From NCBI GenBank assembly GCA_003164375.1, contig PLTE01000419.1, positions 1 through 13,074 of the forward strand: DNA of 13,074 bases, given 5' to 3'. Of the stretch, positions 6,449 to 13,074 are shown piece by piece (within the stretch, counting starts at the first letter, position 1; each line of letters begins with the position of its first letter). Position numbers and translations under genes: made by a program. Origin of the DNA: Hyphomicrobiales bacterium (GTDB lineage Bacteria; Pseudomonadota; Alphaproteobacteria; Rhizobiales; Xanthobacteraceae). The notes below the pieces were generated by a model. It was not told the DNA's origin and did not search any database. It worked only from the letters and a program-made list of their open reading frames with translations.

Positions 6449-6661
6449 TCAGTGGAAGCCACCGACCGCATAGCTGCCGAAGCCGTTATAATTGCCATCG
6501 GCATTCGATCCGGCGCTCGAATTGTAATAGCCCGAATAGGCGTCCGCTGCGCTGGCTCGCGGATGGTGTTTAACGTGGCCCCCAGCCTCTGCGAACGATG
6601 GTACGGTCAGGACCAAGGTCAAGAACGCGCCCAGGGCCATCACAGTGGTGTGTCTTTTCAT
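6449..6661 (-). CDS. Small secreted Gly/Ser/Tyr/Asn-rich protein of unknown function
   Basis: The preferred start is ATG 6661, with GGAGAG 5 bases upstream; the frame is open further up to 6718, but without a ribosome binding site. The product is 70 residues. A signal peptide is plain: basic MKRH, hydrophobic core about residues 7-20, and an AEA site at 24-26. The mature part is only about 44 residues, rich in Gly, Ser, Tyr, Asn and Ala, with a His-rich start (HVKHH, 29-33) and SGYYNSSAGSNADGNYNGFG (43-62), ending GGFH. It has no cysteine and should be unstructured. I do not recognise a named family. Short secreted proteins of this type are common in Bradyrhizobium-like bacteria; an envelope or surface role is only a guess. 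It reads towards the glycosyltransferase and stands alone. Confidence 0.72.
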   Translation of the reverse strand: MKRHTTVMALGAFLTLVLTVPSFAEAGGHVKHHPRASAADAYSGYYNSSAGSNADGNYNGFGSYAVGGFH

Positions 6662-6666
6662 TTTGT

Positions 6667-6672
6667 CTCTCC
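6667..6672 (-). promoter_or_regulatory. Ribosome binding site of the small secreted protein
   Basis: GGAGAG on the minus strand lies 5 bases before ATG 6661. It decides in favour of this start over the upstream one at 6718, which would bury the signal peptide behind 19 extra residues. Confidence 0.6.
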
Positions 6673-7181
6673 GGCTTTCCAAACCGCAGGATTTAAGGAT
6701 GAGCGGATTGCCCGTCACGCCAGTTCCTGCGTTTTGCCGATGTCTTCATGCCCCGGCCGTTATTCAAGTGCGACCGGCCGCTCAACTTTCCGTCATCGCA
6801 ATCCGGAGTGCGTTTTTCTCCATCCTCCCGCGCAACGCAGAAGCGTTTTACTGCGCTGAATAAGCACGAACGGGATATCTTCTGTTTGTTCTCGCAAAAA
6901 TGCGGACCAGCCCTGCGGCCACCAGAATGAGACAGCGCGCGCCTTGTCACACTGCCAAACACAATCGCCGCAAACAAAGGCAAATAAAAAATCCGAGGAA
7001 AATTTGAGCAAACATAACCCGACGCATTCGCGCCCGATTTTTGCCAAAACATTCTGCCCGGCAATGCGGGGAGGCCGGGAGGCGGAGCACGCCCCGGGGG
7101 GTGGAAGGGATGCGAGCCCTTCTCCTGGCGAAACGCATGAGTCCGCGTCAGGCGGTTAACGGGGGTTCCGCCGGGTGCGCC
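6673..7181. other. Intergenic region with no convincing gene
   Basis: About 500 bases separate the small secreted protein from the class II aldolase gene; both are on the minus strand. The frames here give Arg/Cys-rich or low-complexity translations with no family pattern. About 6968-7018 is AT-rich with A-runs on the plus strand, in contrast to the GC-rich surroundings. A 6-bp hairpin, GAAGGG / CCCTTC (7104-7122, loop of 7), and an imperfect GGCGG / CCGCC pair (7151-7172) lie just downstream of the aldolase stop. They could end its transcript, but neither has a T-run. The promoter of the secreted protein should lie in this gap; I cannot place it with confidence. Confidence 0.5.
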
Positions 7182-7970
7182 CTACTGCCAATATGGCGGA
7201 TAGCCCGAACTTTTCTCTTCCGCCGCAAGCAGCCGCAGCATCGCCGGCCATTCCAGCACGCCATAGGGCCGCCGCGTGCCCGGCTGGTAGAGATGCGCCG
7301 TGTGAGCGAGCACATTCTCGCCCGGCATCGTCAGTTCGGTGCGCGCCGCCATGGCGTCGACTTGCGAGCGGCACGACAGTTCGAGCTGATACATCGTATT
7401 GAACGCCTGCTGGATGGTCGGACCGCAGGTGAGGAGACCGTGATTGCGCATCACCAGCGCATCATGTGGCCCGAGATCTTGCACGATCCGCTCCCGTTCG
7501 TCGGTGTCGATCGCGGGGCCTTCATAGTCGTGATAGCCGATATGGCCGACGAAGCGGATCGAGGTCTGCGACAGCGGCAACAGCCCGCATTTCATCGCCG
7601 CCACCGCCATGCCGGCGCGGGTATGCGTGTGCAGCACGCAGGCGACGTCTGGCCGCGCTTTGTGGATGGCGCCGTGGATGACATAGCCGGAGACATTGAT
7701 GCCGTAATCGGTGTCCGGCTTTGCGATCACATTGCCTTCGACGTCGATCTTGGCCAGGCTCGACGCAGTGATCTCCTTGTAGAGGAGACCATAGAGATTG
7801 ATCAGGAGGTGCTCGGTGCCGGGAATGCGCGCCGTGATATGGTTGTAAATCAGGTCGGTCATGCCGTAGGCCTCGACCAGCCGGTAGCAGGCGGCGAGAT
7901 CGAGCCTGGTCTGCCACTCTTGTGTCGACACCTCGTCGTGGATTGACTTGAAGTCCGTCGCGTAATTCAC
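7182..7970 (-). CDS. Class II aldolase/adducin family protein
   Basis: From GTG 7970 the protein has 262 residues, the usual size for the family. Motifs are YNHITARIP (42-50), GLLYKEITASSLAKID (61-76), the metal-binding HTHTRAG (114-120, His114 and His116) and MRNHGLLTCG (174-183, third His at 177). This is the FucA/adducin fold: Zn-dependent aldolases, decarboxylases or epimerases that cut or rearrange sugar-phosphate or hydroxy-keto-acid substrates in the cytoplasm. The sequence does not say which. The start choice rests on GGAGG 7 bases before GTG 7970; the longer frame to ATG 8012 would run through that ribosome binding site. It diverges from the HpcH/HpaI aldolase gene across a 132-base gap, which suggests shared control and a common pathway. 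Other readings, such as a ribulose-5-phosphate epimerase or 3-oxo-tetronate-phosphate decarboxylase relative, remain open. Confidence 0.92.
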   Translation of the reverse strand: MNYATDFKSIHDEVSTQEWQTRLDLAACYRLVEAYGMTDLIYNHITARIPGTEHLLINLYGLLYKEITASSLAKIDVEGNVIAKPDTDYGINVSGYVIHGAIHKARPDVACVLHTHTRAGMAVAAMKCGLLPLSQTSIRFVGHIGYHDYEGPAIDTDERERIVQDLGPHDALVMRNHGLLTCGPTIQQAFNTMYQLELSCRSQVDAMAARTELTMPGENVLAHTAHLYQPGTRRPYGVLEWPAMLRLLAAEEKSSGYPPYWQ

Positions 7971-7977
7971 AGGCGTT

Positions 7978-7988
7978 CCTCCTCCCTC
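7978..7988 (-). promoter_or_regulatory. Ribosome binding site of the class II aldolase gene
   Basis: Minus strand GAGGGAGGAGG, of which the last GGAGG is 7 bases before GTG 7970. It fixes the GTG as start in place of the upstream ATG 8012. Confidence 0.65.
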
Positions 7989-8000
7989 CCTCCAGCATAG

Positions 8001-8039
8001 CTCGCCTGCCAATTCCTGTCAGTTGAGAAATCAGGCGAG
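8001..8039. promoter_or_regulatory. Inverted repeat in the divergent aldolase promoter region
   Basis: CTCGCCTG (8001-8008) and CAGGCGAG (8032-8039) are perfect 8-bp inverted arms with centres 31 bases apart, about three helical turns. They sit between two divergent genes. This arrangement suits a dimeric or tetrameric regulator (GntR, LysR or IclR type) controlling both directions; no regulator gene is in the window. A hairpin in RNA is the other reading. Promoter boxes could not be placed with confidence. Confidence 0.45.
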
Positions 8040-8102
8040 GACGCGCCTCAGAAGTCGGATGAGGAGCGAGTTAAGACGTTGGTTCAAAAGCGAGATGATA
8101 AG

Positions 8103-8903
8103 ATGCCAGTGAAAATCGATGATATCCTGCGCAATCACGCCAAGGAGAAGCTAGCCCGCGGCGAAGTGGTCGCTTCGATGACGGTGCGGCTGGTGAGCGG
8201 CGTCGAGATCGCACGCATCGTCAGGACCGCGGGCTTCGACAGCCTCTATGTCGATATGGAGCATTCCAGCTTCTCGCTCGAAACCACCAGCCAGATCTGC
8301 ATGGCGGCGCTGGCGGCCGGTGTGACGCCCTTGGTGCGGGTGCCGGGCATCGCCACAGTGTCGCGCGTACTCGACGCCGGCGCGCTCGGCGTGATCGCGC
8401 CGCATATCCGCTCGGCGGCGGCGGCGCGCGACTACGTCAGTGCGGCAAAATTCCCACCGCTCGGCGAACGCTCGGCCGCGGGTCCGCTGCCCCATTTGCA
8501 CTACCGCTCGTTTCCGGCGGCTGTTGCCGATGCCGCGCTCAATGCCGCGACCATGCTGGTCGTGCAATTCGAAAGCGAGGAAGCGATCGCCAAGGCCGAC
8601 GAGATCGTCGCCGTCGACGGCGTGGATATGGTTTTGATAGGGAGCAACGACCTCCTCGCCGATTGGGGCCTCCCGGGCCAATACGAGCATGTGCGCCTGC
8701 GCGAAGCCTATGCCACGACGATTGCCGCCTGCCGTCGGCACGGCAAATATGCCGGCGTCGGCGGGCTCGCGTCGCGCCCGCAGCTTGCCGCCGAATTCGT
8801 CGCCATGGGCGCGCGCTACGTCTCGACCGGCACCGACCTCGGCTTCCTCCTTGCCGCCTGCACAGCGAAGGCCAACGAGGTGCGGGGGATGGCGGTGGAA
8901 TGA
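8103..8903 (+). CDS. HpcH/HpaI aldolase/citrate lyase family protein
   Basis: The product is 266 residues and matches the HpcH/HpaI class II pyruvate aldolase fold (TIM barrel). Motifs are SLYVDMEHSSFS (47-58, with the DxEH pattern), TPLVRVPG (75-82, Arg79 of the oxyanion site), LGVIAPHIRS (95-104, for the usual GxxxPxV), QFESEEAI (155-162, metal-ligand Glu157) and GSNDLLADWG (180-189, metal-ligand Asp183). Family members cleave 4-hydroxy-2-keto acids to pyruvate plus an aldehyde, using Mg or Mn. The substrate here is unknown. ATG 8103 is the preferred start on codon type; the frame also allows TTG 8079, which has GAGGAG (8061-8066) 12 bases upstream, so the start is open by 8 residues. It is the first gene of the plus-strand catabolic run: the binding protein follows after 56 bases. 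Confidence 0.92.
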   Translation: MPVKIDDILRNHAKEKLARGEVVASMTVRLVSGVEIARIVRTAGFDSLYVDMEHSSFSLETTSQICMAALAAGVTPLVRVPGIATVSRVLDAGALGVIAPHIRSAAAARDYVSAAKFPPLGERSAAGPLPHLHYRSFPAAVADAALNAATMLVVQFESEEAIAKADEIVAVDGVDMVLIGSNDLLADWGLPGQYEHVRLREAYATTIAACRRHGKYAGVGGLASRPQLAAEFVAMGARYVSTGTDLGFLLAACTAKANEVRGMAVE

Positions 8904-8947
8904 CGGCTTCGACTGAGTAGTGTAGAACAATCGTCAAGGAAAACCCA

Positions 8948-8953
8948 AGGGGA
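8948..8953 (+). promoter_or_regulatory. Ribosome binding site supporting the GTG 8960 start
   Basis: AGGGGA lies 6 bases before GTG 8960, giving the binding protein a normal signal peptide with the basic residues at its front. Confidence 0.5.
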
Positions 8954-8959
8954 CAGGGC

Positions 8960-9937
8960 GTGGGGCAGCTACACAGATCGATCGTAAGAATCCTCGGCCT
9001 TCTGATCGCGCTCTCGGCATTCGCCGCGCCCGCCACCGCCGAGGATTACCCGGCGCGATCAATCCGGCTGATCATTCCGTTCCCGCCCGGCGGTAGCAAT
9101 GATGTGGTCGGGCGCATCATCGCCAACCAGCTCGGTCAAAAGCTCGGCCAGCAAGTCTTCGTCGACAACCGCGCCGGGGCCGGTGGCGTCGTCGGCACCG
9201 ACCTCGCGGTCAAAGCCGCGCCTGACGGCTATACGCTGCTGGTGATTTCCGTGGCGCATGCCGTCGATCCCTGGATCTACAAAGAGACGTTCGACCCGAT
9301 AAAGGACTTCACCCCGGTCGGCATTCTCGCCACCGGCACCAATGTGCTGTCGGTCAATCCGAAACTACCGGTGCATTCGGTGCAGGATCTGCTCGATCTC
9401 GCCAAGCAAAAGCCGGGCTCTCTCAACTATGCATCGGCCGGGATCGGCAGTTTTCAAAACCTGAGCGGAGAATTGTTCAAACTGATGGCGAATGTCGACA
9501 TCCAGCATGTGCCTTACAAGGGCGGCGGACCGGCGATGCTCGCCGTCATCGCCGGCGAAGACCAGGTGATGTTCTCCTCGATCGTGCAAACGGTTCCCAA
9601 TATCCAGTCGGGCCTGTTGCGCGGACTGGCAACCGGCGGCGCCAAGCGCAGCACAATTCTTCCCGAACTACCGACTATCGCGGAGTCGGGCGTCCCCGGC
9701 TATGTGGCGGCCGATTGGTGGGGCATCCTGGCGCCTGCGGGCACGCCGGCCCCGATCGTCGGCAAACTGCATGCGGCGATAGAAGATGTGCTGCAATCGG
9801 CGGATACCAAGAAATATCTCGATGAACAGGGTGCAACGCCGCTGTTCATGAGCTCGGATGAATTTGCGCAATATATCGTGTCGGAGATTGCCAAGTGGGG
9901 GCCGGTCGTCAAGAGGGCTGGGATGAAGGCCGAGTGA
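8960..9937 (+). CDS. Bug-family (TctC-like) periplasmic substrate-binding protein
   Basis: The protein has 325 residues and starts at GTG. It has a signal peptide (basic HRSIVR, hydrophobic LGLLIALSAFAAP, likely cut after ATA at residue 27). The mature chain carries the Bug hallmarks: YPARSIRLIIPFPPGGSNDV (30-49), DNRAGAGGVVGTDLAVKAAP (69-88) and DGYTLL (89-94), then HVPYKGGGPAM near the domain crossover. Bug proteins are extracytoplasmic binding proteins of tripartite tricarboxylate transporters and usually bind carboxylated compounds (dicarboxylates, aromatic acids, amino acids). No TctA/TctB membrane genes are in the window, which is normal: many Bug genes are orphans beside catabolic genes. 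It sits 56 bases after the HpcH/HpaI gene, and its stop overlaps the next start by four bases, so it belongs to the same transcript and probably captures the pathway substrate. Confidence 0.95.
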   Translation: MGQLHRSIVRILGLLIALSAFAAPATAEDYPARSIRLIIPFPPGGSNDVVGRIIANQLGQKLGQQVFVDNRAGAGGVVGTDLAVKAAPDGYTLLVISVAHAVDPWIYKETFDPIKDFTPVGILATGTNVLSVNPKLPVHSVQDLLDLAKQKPGSLNYASAGIGSFQNLSGELFKLMANVDIQHVPYKGGGPAMLAVIAGEDQVMFSSIVQTVPNIQSGLLRGLATGGAKRSTILPELPTIAESGVPGYVAADWWGILAPAGTPAPIVGKLHAAIEDVLQSADTKKYLDEQGATPLFMSSDEFAQYIVSEIAKWGPVVKRAGMKAE

Positions 9938-11007
9938 ACGCGTCTCAGCACGTCGGCCACTTCACGTTTCGTTCCGATCCGATGCGCATCGTGTTCGGCG
10001 CGGGTGCCGTTGCGGCGCTTTCAGCGGAAGCCGAATTCCATAAAATGTCGCGGCTTTTGGTGCTGTGCTCGAAATCGCGCAGCGACTTCGCGCGCCGCGT
10101 AACTGCGGCGATCGCGGACCGTTGCGTCGGCTTCTGCGATGCCGCGGGGCAAAACATGCCGCGCGAGGCTTTCGAGCGGCTTCTCGCCGACCTCAAGCGG
10201 TATGACGCCGACGGCTTTATCGTGGTCGGCGGCGGCTCGCCGATCGGACTTGCCAAAGCCGCCGCGGCAACGACCAAATTGCCCTATATCGCCGTCGTCA
10301 CCACCTATTCCGGCTCGGAAATGGCGGCGCGCTGGTACATCGGCGTTGCCGACGATCGGGTGTCGGGCGATGGCCCCGAAGCACTACCGGCGACCGCGAT
10401 CTACGATCCGGAGCTGACGCTCGACCTGCCGGCTCGCATTTCGGCGGCGAGCGGCATGAATGCCATGGCGCATGCGGTCGAGAGCCTTTACGGCATCGAC
10501 ACCAATCCCGTCGTCGAAACCATGGCCGAGGAAGCAGTACGCCTGCTCGGCTCAAGCCTGCCGCGGCTTATCCAAAGTCCGCAAGACCTCGACGCGCGAA
10601 CTGACGCGCTCTATGGCGCCTGGCTCGCGGCAAACTTCCGCGCCAAAGTCGGCCTCGAACACGCGATCGCGCAGCGTGTGCGCCAATGGTTCAATCTCGA
10701 CCACGCCCAGACCCACGCCATCGCCACCCCTTATGCAATCGGTTTTAATGCCGACGCCGCGCCCGCGGCCATGGCGCGCATCAAGCGCGCGCTTTCAGTG
10801 GGCGACGCAGCGCGCGGGCTTTACGATCTCAATGTCCGGCTCGGACTGCCGACCGGCCTGAAAGATCTCGGCATGGGCGAAGCGGACATCGGCAAGGCCG
10901 TCGAAGTGGTCTCCGCCGTAAAAATCAGCCACCCGAAACCCGTCGCCAAGGCCGATCTCGTCAATATCATCACCCAAGCCTATGCGGGCGCAGCGCCGCG
11001 ATTTTGA
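9934..11007 (+). CDS. Maleylacetate reductase-like iron-containing alcohol dehydrogenase family protein
   Basis: From GTG 9934, which overlaps the previous stop as GTGA with GAAGG just upstream, the protein has 357 residues, the normal length for maleylacetate reductases. Matching features are FTFRSDPMRIVFGAGA (10-25), the nucleotide-binding GFIVVGGGSPIGLAKA (94-109), VVTTYSGSEM (121-130), AIYDPELTLDLPARIS (155-170), SGMNAMAHAVESLY (173-186), TDALYGAWLA (223-232) and NLDHAQTHAIATPYAIGFNA (254-273). Known members reduce maleylacetate to 3-oxoadipate with NAD(P)H in aromatic ring degradation. Oddity: family members read HHKLCHxLGG before FNLPHAETH. Here it is EHAIAQRVRQW, so His243 and His257 (the pair 14 apart that bind metal in FucO) remain, but the conserved second His is Gln247 and LGG is gone. 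Specificity or reaction may therefore differ. A frame extension to 9895 lies inside the previous gene and is not used. Confidence 0.9.
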   Translation: MNASQHVGHFTFRSDPMRIVFGAGAVAALSAEAEFHKMSRLLVLCSKSRSDFARRVTAAIADRCVGFCDAAGQNMPREAFERLLADLKRYDADGFIVVGGGSPIGLAKAAAATTKLPYIAVVTTYSGSEMAARWYIGVADDRVSGDGPEALPATAIYDPELTLDLPARISAASGMNAMAHAVESLYGIDTNPVVETMAEEAVRLLGSSLPRLIQSPQDLDARTDALYGAWLAANFRAKVGLEHAIAQRVRQWFNLDHAQTHAIATPYAIGFNADAAPAAMARIKRALSVGDAARGLYDLNVRLGLPTGLKDLGMGEADIGKAVEVVSAVKISHPKPVAKADLVNIITQAYAGAAPRF

Positions 11008-11020
11008 AGAAGTGGCCAAT

Positions 11021-13074
11021 ATGACAGCCGCAACTGCCGGCTCCGGGATGAAATGGGTAGGCCGCGCCATGCGGCGGCTGGAAGACCCGGCGCTGGTTAC
11101 CGGCCGCGGCCGCTTCACCGCCGATCTGACCGCCGCACTTCACCTGCGCTTCATTCGCAGCCAGGTCGCCTCCGGCCGCATTGTGCGCATTGCCGCGCCG
11201 GATGGAGCGAAGCTGGTTTCCGCGGCCGATCTCGACGGCGTGCGGCCGATCCGTCCGATGCTGCACAAGTTCAACTATCAGCCGATCGAGCAGCCGATTC
11301 TAGCCAAAGATGTTGTGAGATTCGTCGGCGAGCCGGTTGCCGCGGTTGTTGCAGCGACCGGCGCCGAAGCGGAAGACATTGCGGACCGGGTCGATATCGA
11401 GATCGCCGAATTGCCGGCGGTCGCCGACGCGCGCGAGGCACTTTCGCCGGATGCCCCTCGCGTTCACGACACGACGCAGAGCGCGACCCAAGGCTCGACA
11501 AATGTCGTGGTCGAGGGCCAGATCAAGACCGCCGGTTTCGACGCCGCAATGGCAAAGGCGCACCGGCGCGTTCGCGTTCACGCCCGCTCGCACCGCCAGA
11601 ACGCGACGCCGCTCGAAGCGCGTGCCGCGCATGCGGCGTTCGATCAGGCTTCGGGCCGCATCACGCTGACCTGCGCCACGCAGATGCCGCATCTGACTCG
11701 CACCGCGATTGCCGATGTGCTCGGCTTTGCCGAATCCGATCTGCGCGTCATTGCCCCCGACGTCGGCGGCGGCTTTGGCCAGAAAATGTCGTTGCCCGCC
11801 GAATATGTCGTGCTGGTGTGGCTGGCGCGGCGCTTGCGCACCAGCATCGCCTGGAGCGAGGACCGCCGCGAGAATCTGATCGCTGCGTTCCATAGCCGCG
11901 ATCAATATGTCGAACTCGAAGGCGCGTTCGACGAGACTGGCAAGCTCATTGCGCTCGCGGGCGATGCGATCGCCAATATTGGCGCTTATTCGTGCTTTCC
12001 GACCACTTGCGGTGTCGAACCCCTCATGGCCATGGCGGAACTGCCCGGCCCTTACGACGTGCAGGCATATTCGTGCCGCGCCCGCGGTGTCGCCACGCAT
12101 ACCTGCACCATGGCGCCCTATCGCGGCGTCTCGCGCCCCGTCATCACTTTCGCCGTGGAACGGTTGATGGACAAAGCGGCGAAAGCTTTCGCGCTGGACC
12201 CGGTCGAAATCCGCAGACGCAATCTGATCAGCCGCTTTCCCTACACGTCGGCGACCGGCCTCGTTTTCGACGAAGGCAGCTATCTCGAGACGCTGGAGAA
12301 AGCGGTCGCTTATGTCGATCTGCCGGCGTTCCGCGCGCGCCAGAGTGAAGCAAGCAAGCATGGCCGCTATCTCGGCATCGGCTTTGCGACATTTTCCGAA
12401 CGCACCGGTTACGGCAGTCCGGCCTTCGCCGCACGCGGCATGGAGATCACGCCGGGCTGGGAGAATGTCGAAGTCGTCATGGACCCGTCCGGCCGCATCG
12501 AAGCGCGCATCGGCGCAAGCCCGCATGGCCAAGGTCTTGCCACCACGCTGGCGCAGCTCGTCGCCGACGAGGTCGGCGTCGCGCCGCAAGACGTGCGCGT
12601 GGTGCACGGCGATACCGATCGCACGCCTTACGGGTGGGGCACCTTCGCCAGCCGATCACTGGTGATCTCCGGCGGCGCCACGCTGTTGGCGGCACGGAAG
12701 ATGCGGCATAAACTTCTCGTCATCGCCGGGCATATTCTGGAAGCCGCGACCGACGATATCGTGCTCGAGAACGGCGAGGCGAAAGTCTCCGGCACCGATC
12801 GCGCGGTCACGATCGCTGCGCTAGCGCGCGCCGCCTACCACCAGACGCATCGCTTTGGCGGCGACATCACACCGGGCTTGAACGAAAGCGCCTTTTACGA
12901 TCCGCCCGGCACCTTCTCCAACGCCTGCCATGTCGCAATCGTGGACGTCGACGTCGAGACCGGCCGCGTCGCCGTCGAAAAATTCCTGGTCGTGGAAGAC
13001 GCCGGCCGCATCATCAATCCGATGATCGTGCGCGGCCAGATTCAGGGCGGCGTGGTGCAGGGCATCGGCCAGGC
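11021..13074 (+). CDS. Xanthine dehydrogenase/CoxL-family molybdopterin-binding subunit, C-terminus cut by window edge
   Basis: The frame opens at ATG 11021, 13 bases after the reductase stop, and stays open to the window end (684 codons). The first part is the a/b hammerhead (GRAMRRLEDPALVTGRGRF, 14-32; RFVGEPVAAVVAA, 100-112). The molybdopterin domain shows PDVGGGFGQK (246-255), APYRGVSRPV (365-374), SPHGQGLATTLAQ (500-512), GDTDRTPYGWGTFASRS, and VVEDAGRIINPMIVRGQIQG near the edge. The PYRGVSR loop is not that of form I CO dehydrogenase. The catalytic GxGE region lies beyond the edge. Family role: hydroxylation of aldehydes, purines or other N-heterocycles or aromatics using water. Only GAAGAAG lies upstream as a weak ribosome binding site; ATG 11048 is an alternative start. 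It differs clearly from the subunit at 875-3241, so the two are distant paralogues. FAD and [2Fe-2S] partner genes would be expected downstream. Confidence 0.93.
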   Translation, partial: MTAATAGSGMKWVGRAMRRLEDPALVTGRGRFTADLTAALHLRFIRSQVASGRIVRIAAPDGAKLVSAADLDGVRPIRPMLHKFNYQPIEQPILAKDVVRFVGEPVAAVVAATGAEAEDIADRVDIEIAELPAVADAREALSPDAPRVHDTTQSATQGSTNVVVEGQIKTAGFDAAMAKAHRRVRVHARSHRQNATPLEARAAHAAFDQASGRITLTCATQMPHLTRTAIADVLGFAESDLRVIAPDVGGGFGQKMSLPAEYVVLVWLARRLRTSIAWSEDRRENLIAAFHSRDQYVELEGAFDETGKLIALAGDAIANIGAYSCFPTTCGVEPLMAMAELPGPYDVQAYSCRARGVATHTCTMAPYRGVSRPVITFAVERLMDKAAKAFALDPVEIRRRNLISRFPYTSATGLVFDEGSYLETLEKAVAYVDLPAFRARQSEASKHGRYLGIGFATFSERTGYGSPAFAARGMEITPGWENVEVVMDPSGRIEARIGASPHGQGLATTLAQLVADEVGVAPQDVRVVHGDTDRTPYGWGTFASRSLVISGGATLLAARKMRHKLLVIAGHILEAATDDIVLENGEAKVSGTDRAVTIAALARAAYHQTHRFGGDITPGLNESAFYDPPGTFSNACHVAIVDVDVETGRVAVEKFLVVEDAGRIINPMIVRGQIQGGVVQGIGQ

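Noticed and set aside
6693..7064. A 123-codon minus-strand frame upstream of the small secreted protein
   Set aside because: The translation is Arg/Cys/Trp-rich with no family pattern or good ribosome binding site, and other frames in the area are equally open.
6673..7181. A tRNA, small RNA or CRISPR array in the longest gap
   Set aside because: No cloverleaf with a TTC-type T-loop, no regularly spaced identical repeats and no strong promoter-terminator pair could be seen.
7041..7946. A 301-codon open frame on the plus strand
   Set aside because: It is antisense to the class II aldolase, which has metal-binding His motifs and a ribosome binding site; this frame has neither.
8079..8102. TTG 8079 as start of the HpcH/HpaI aldolase
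   Set aside because: Not excluded, since GAGGAG lies 12 bases upstream, but ATG 8103 is a better start codon and the extra eight residues show no family similarity.
11300..12607. A 435-codon open frame on the minus strand
   Set aside because: It lies wholly inside the second molybdopterin-binding subunit. Its translation is rich in Arg, Ala, Asp and His without any family motif, as expected for the antisense of GC-rich coding DNA.

Overview
The window is GC-rich (GC-ending codons dominate). The gene set (propionyl-CoA carboxylase beta chain, CoxL-type molybdenum hydroxylases, a Bug/TctC solute-binding protein, a MASE4-GGDEF protein) suggests an alphaproteobacterium, most likely of the Bradyrhizobium/Xanthobacteraceae/Rhodoplanes kind. 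That placement is inferred from gene style, not from a marker gene.

Layout. (1) 1-870, minus strand: the N-terminal third or less of a propionyl-CoA carboxylase beta chain runs off the left edge. Upstream of it is a 62-residue peptide gene (446-634) with a good ribosome binding site, a leader-like SDEALEAAA stretch and a Cys-Cys tail that looks like a RiPP precursor. Upstream of that lies a broken remnant (673-801) of a small [2Fe-2S] subunit of a molybdenum hydroxylase. (2) 875-3241, plus: an intact, orphan molybdopterin-binding large subunit of the xanthine dehydrogenase/CoxL family with a form-II-like PYRSAGR loop. (3) 3397-6177, plus: a MASE4-GGDEF diguanylate cyclase with an intact product-inhibition site, then a family 9 (heptosyltransferase-like) glycosyltransferase. 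(4) 6178-7181: mostly non-coding. It holds a REP-like hairpin, a tandem array of five degenerate 16-bp units, a small secreted Gly/Ser/Tyr/Asn-rich protein gene (minus strand) and an AT-rich stretch. (5) 7182-13074: a catabolic cluster. A class II aldolase/adducin-family gene (minus) diverges from a plus-strand run: HpcH/HpaI-family aldolase, Bug-family periplasmic binding protein, maleylacetate reductase-like iron-ADH-fold protein (overlapping the preceding stop as GTGA), and a second molybdopterin-binding large subunit 13 bases further on that is cut by the right edge.

How the genes may work together (inference). In region 5 the binding protein would feed a tricarboxylate-type transporter with a carboxylated substrate. 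The molybdenum hydroxylase would hydroxylate or oxidise it, the reductase-like protein would act on a ring-cleavage or keto-acid product, and the two aldolases would release small carbonyl compounds. The substrate cannot be read from the sequence. The reductase has lost a normally conserved active-site histidine, so its reaction may differ from that of maleylacetate reductase. The most notable items are the RiPP-like peptide, the antisense [2Fe-2S] subunit fossil beside an orphan large subunit, the altered reductase in an unassigned catabolic cluster, and the 16-bp tandem repeat array.
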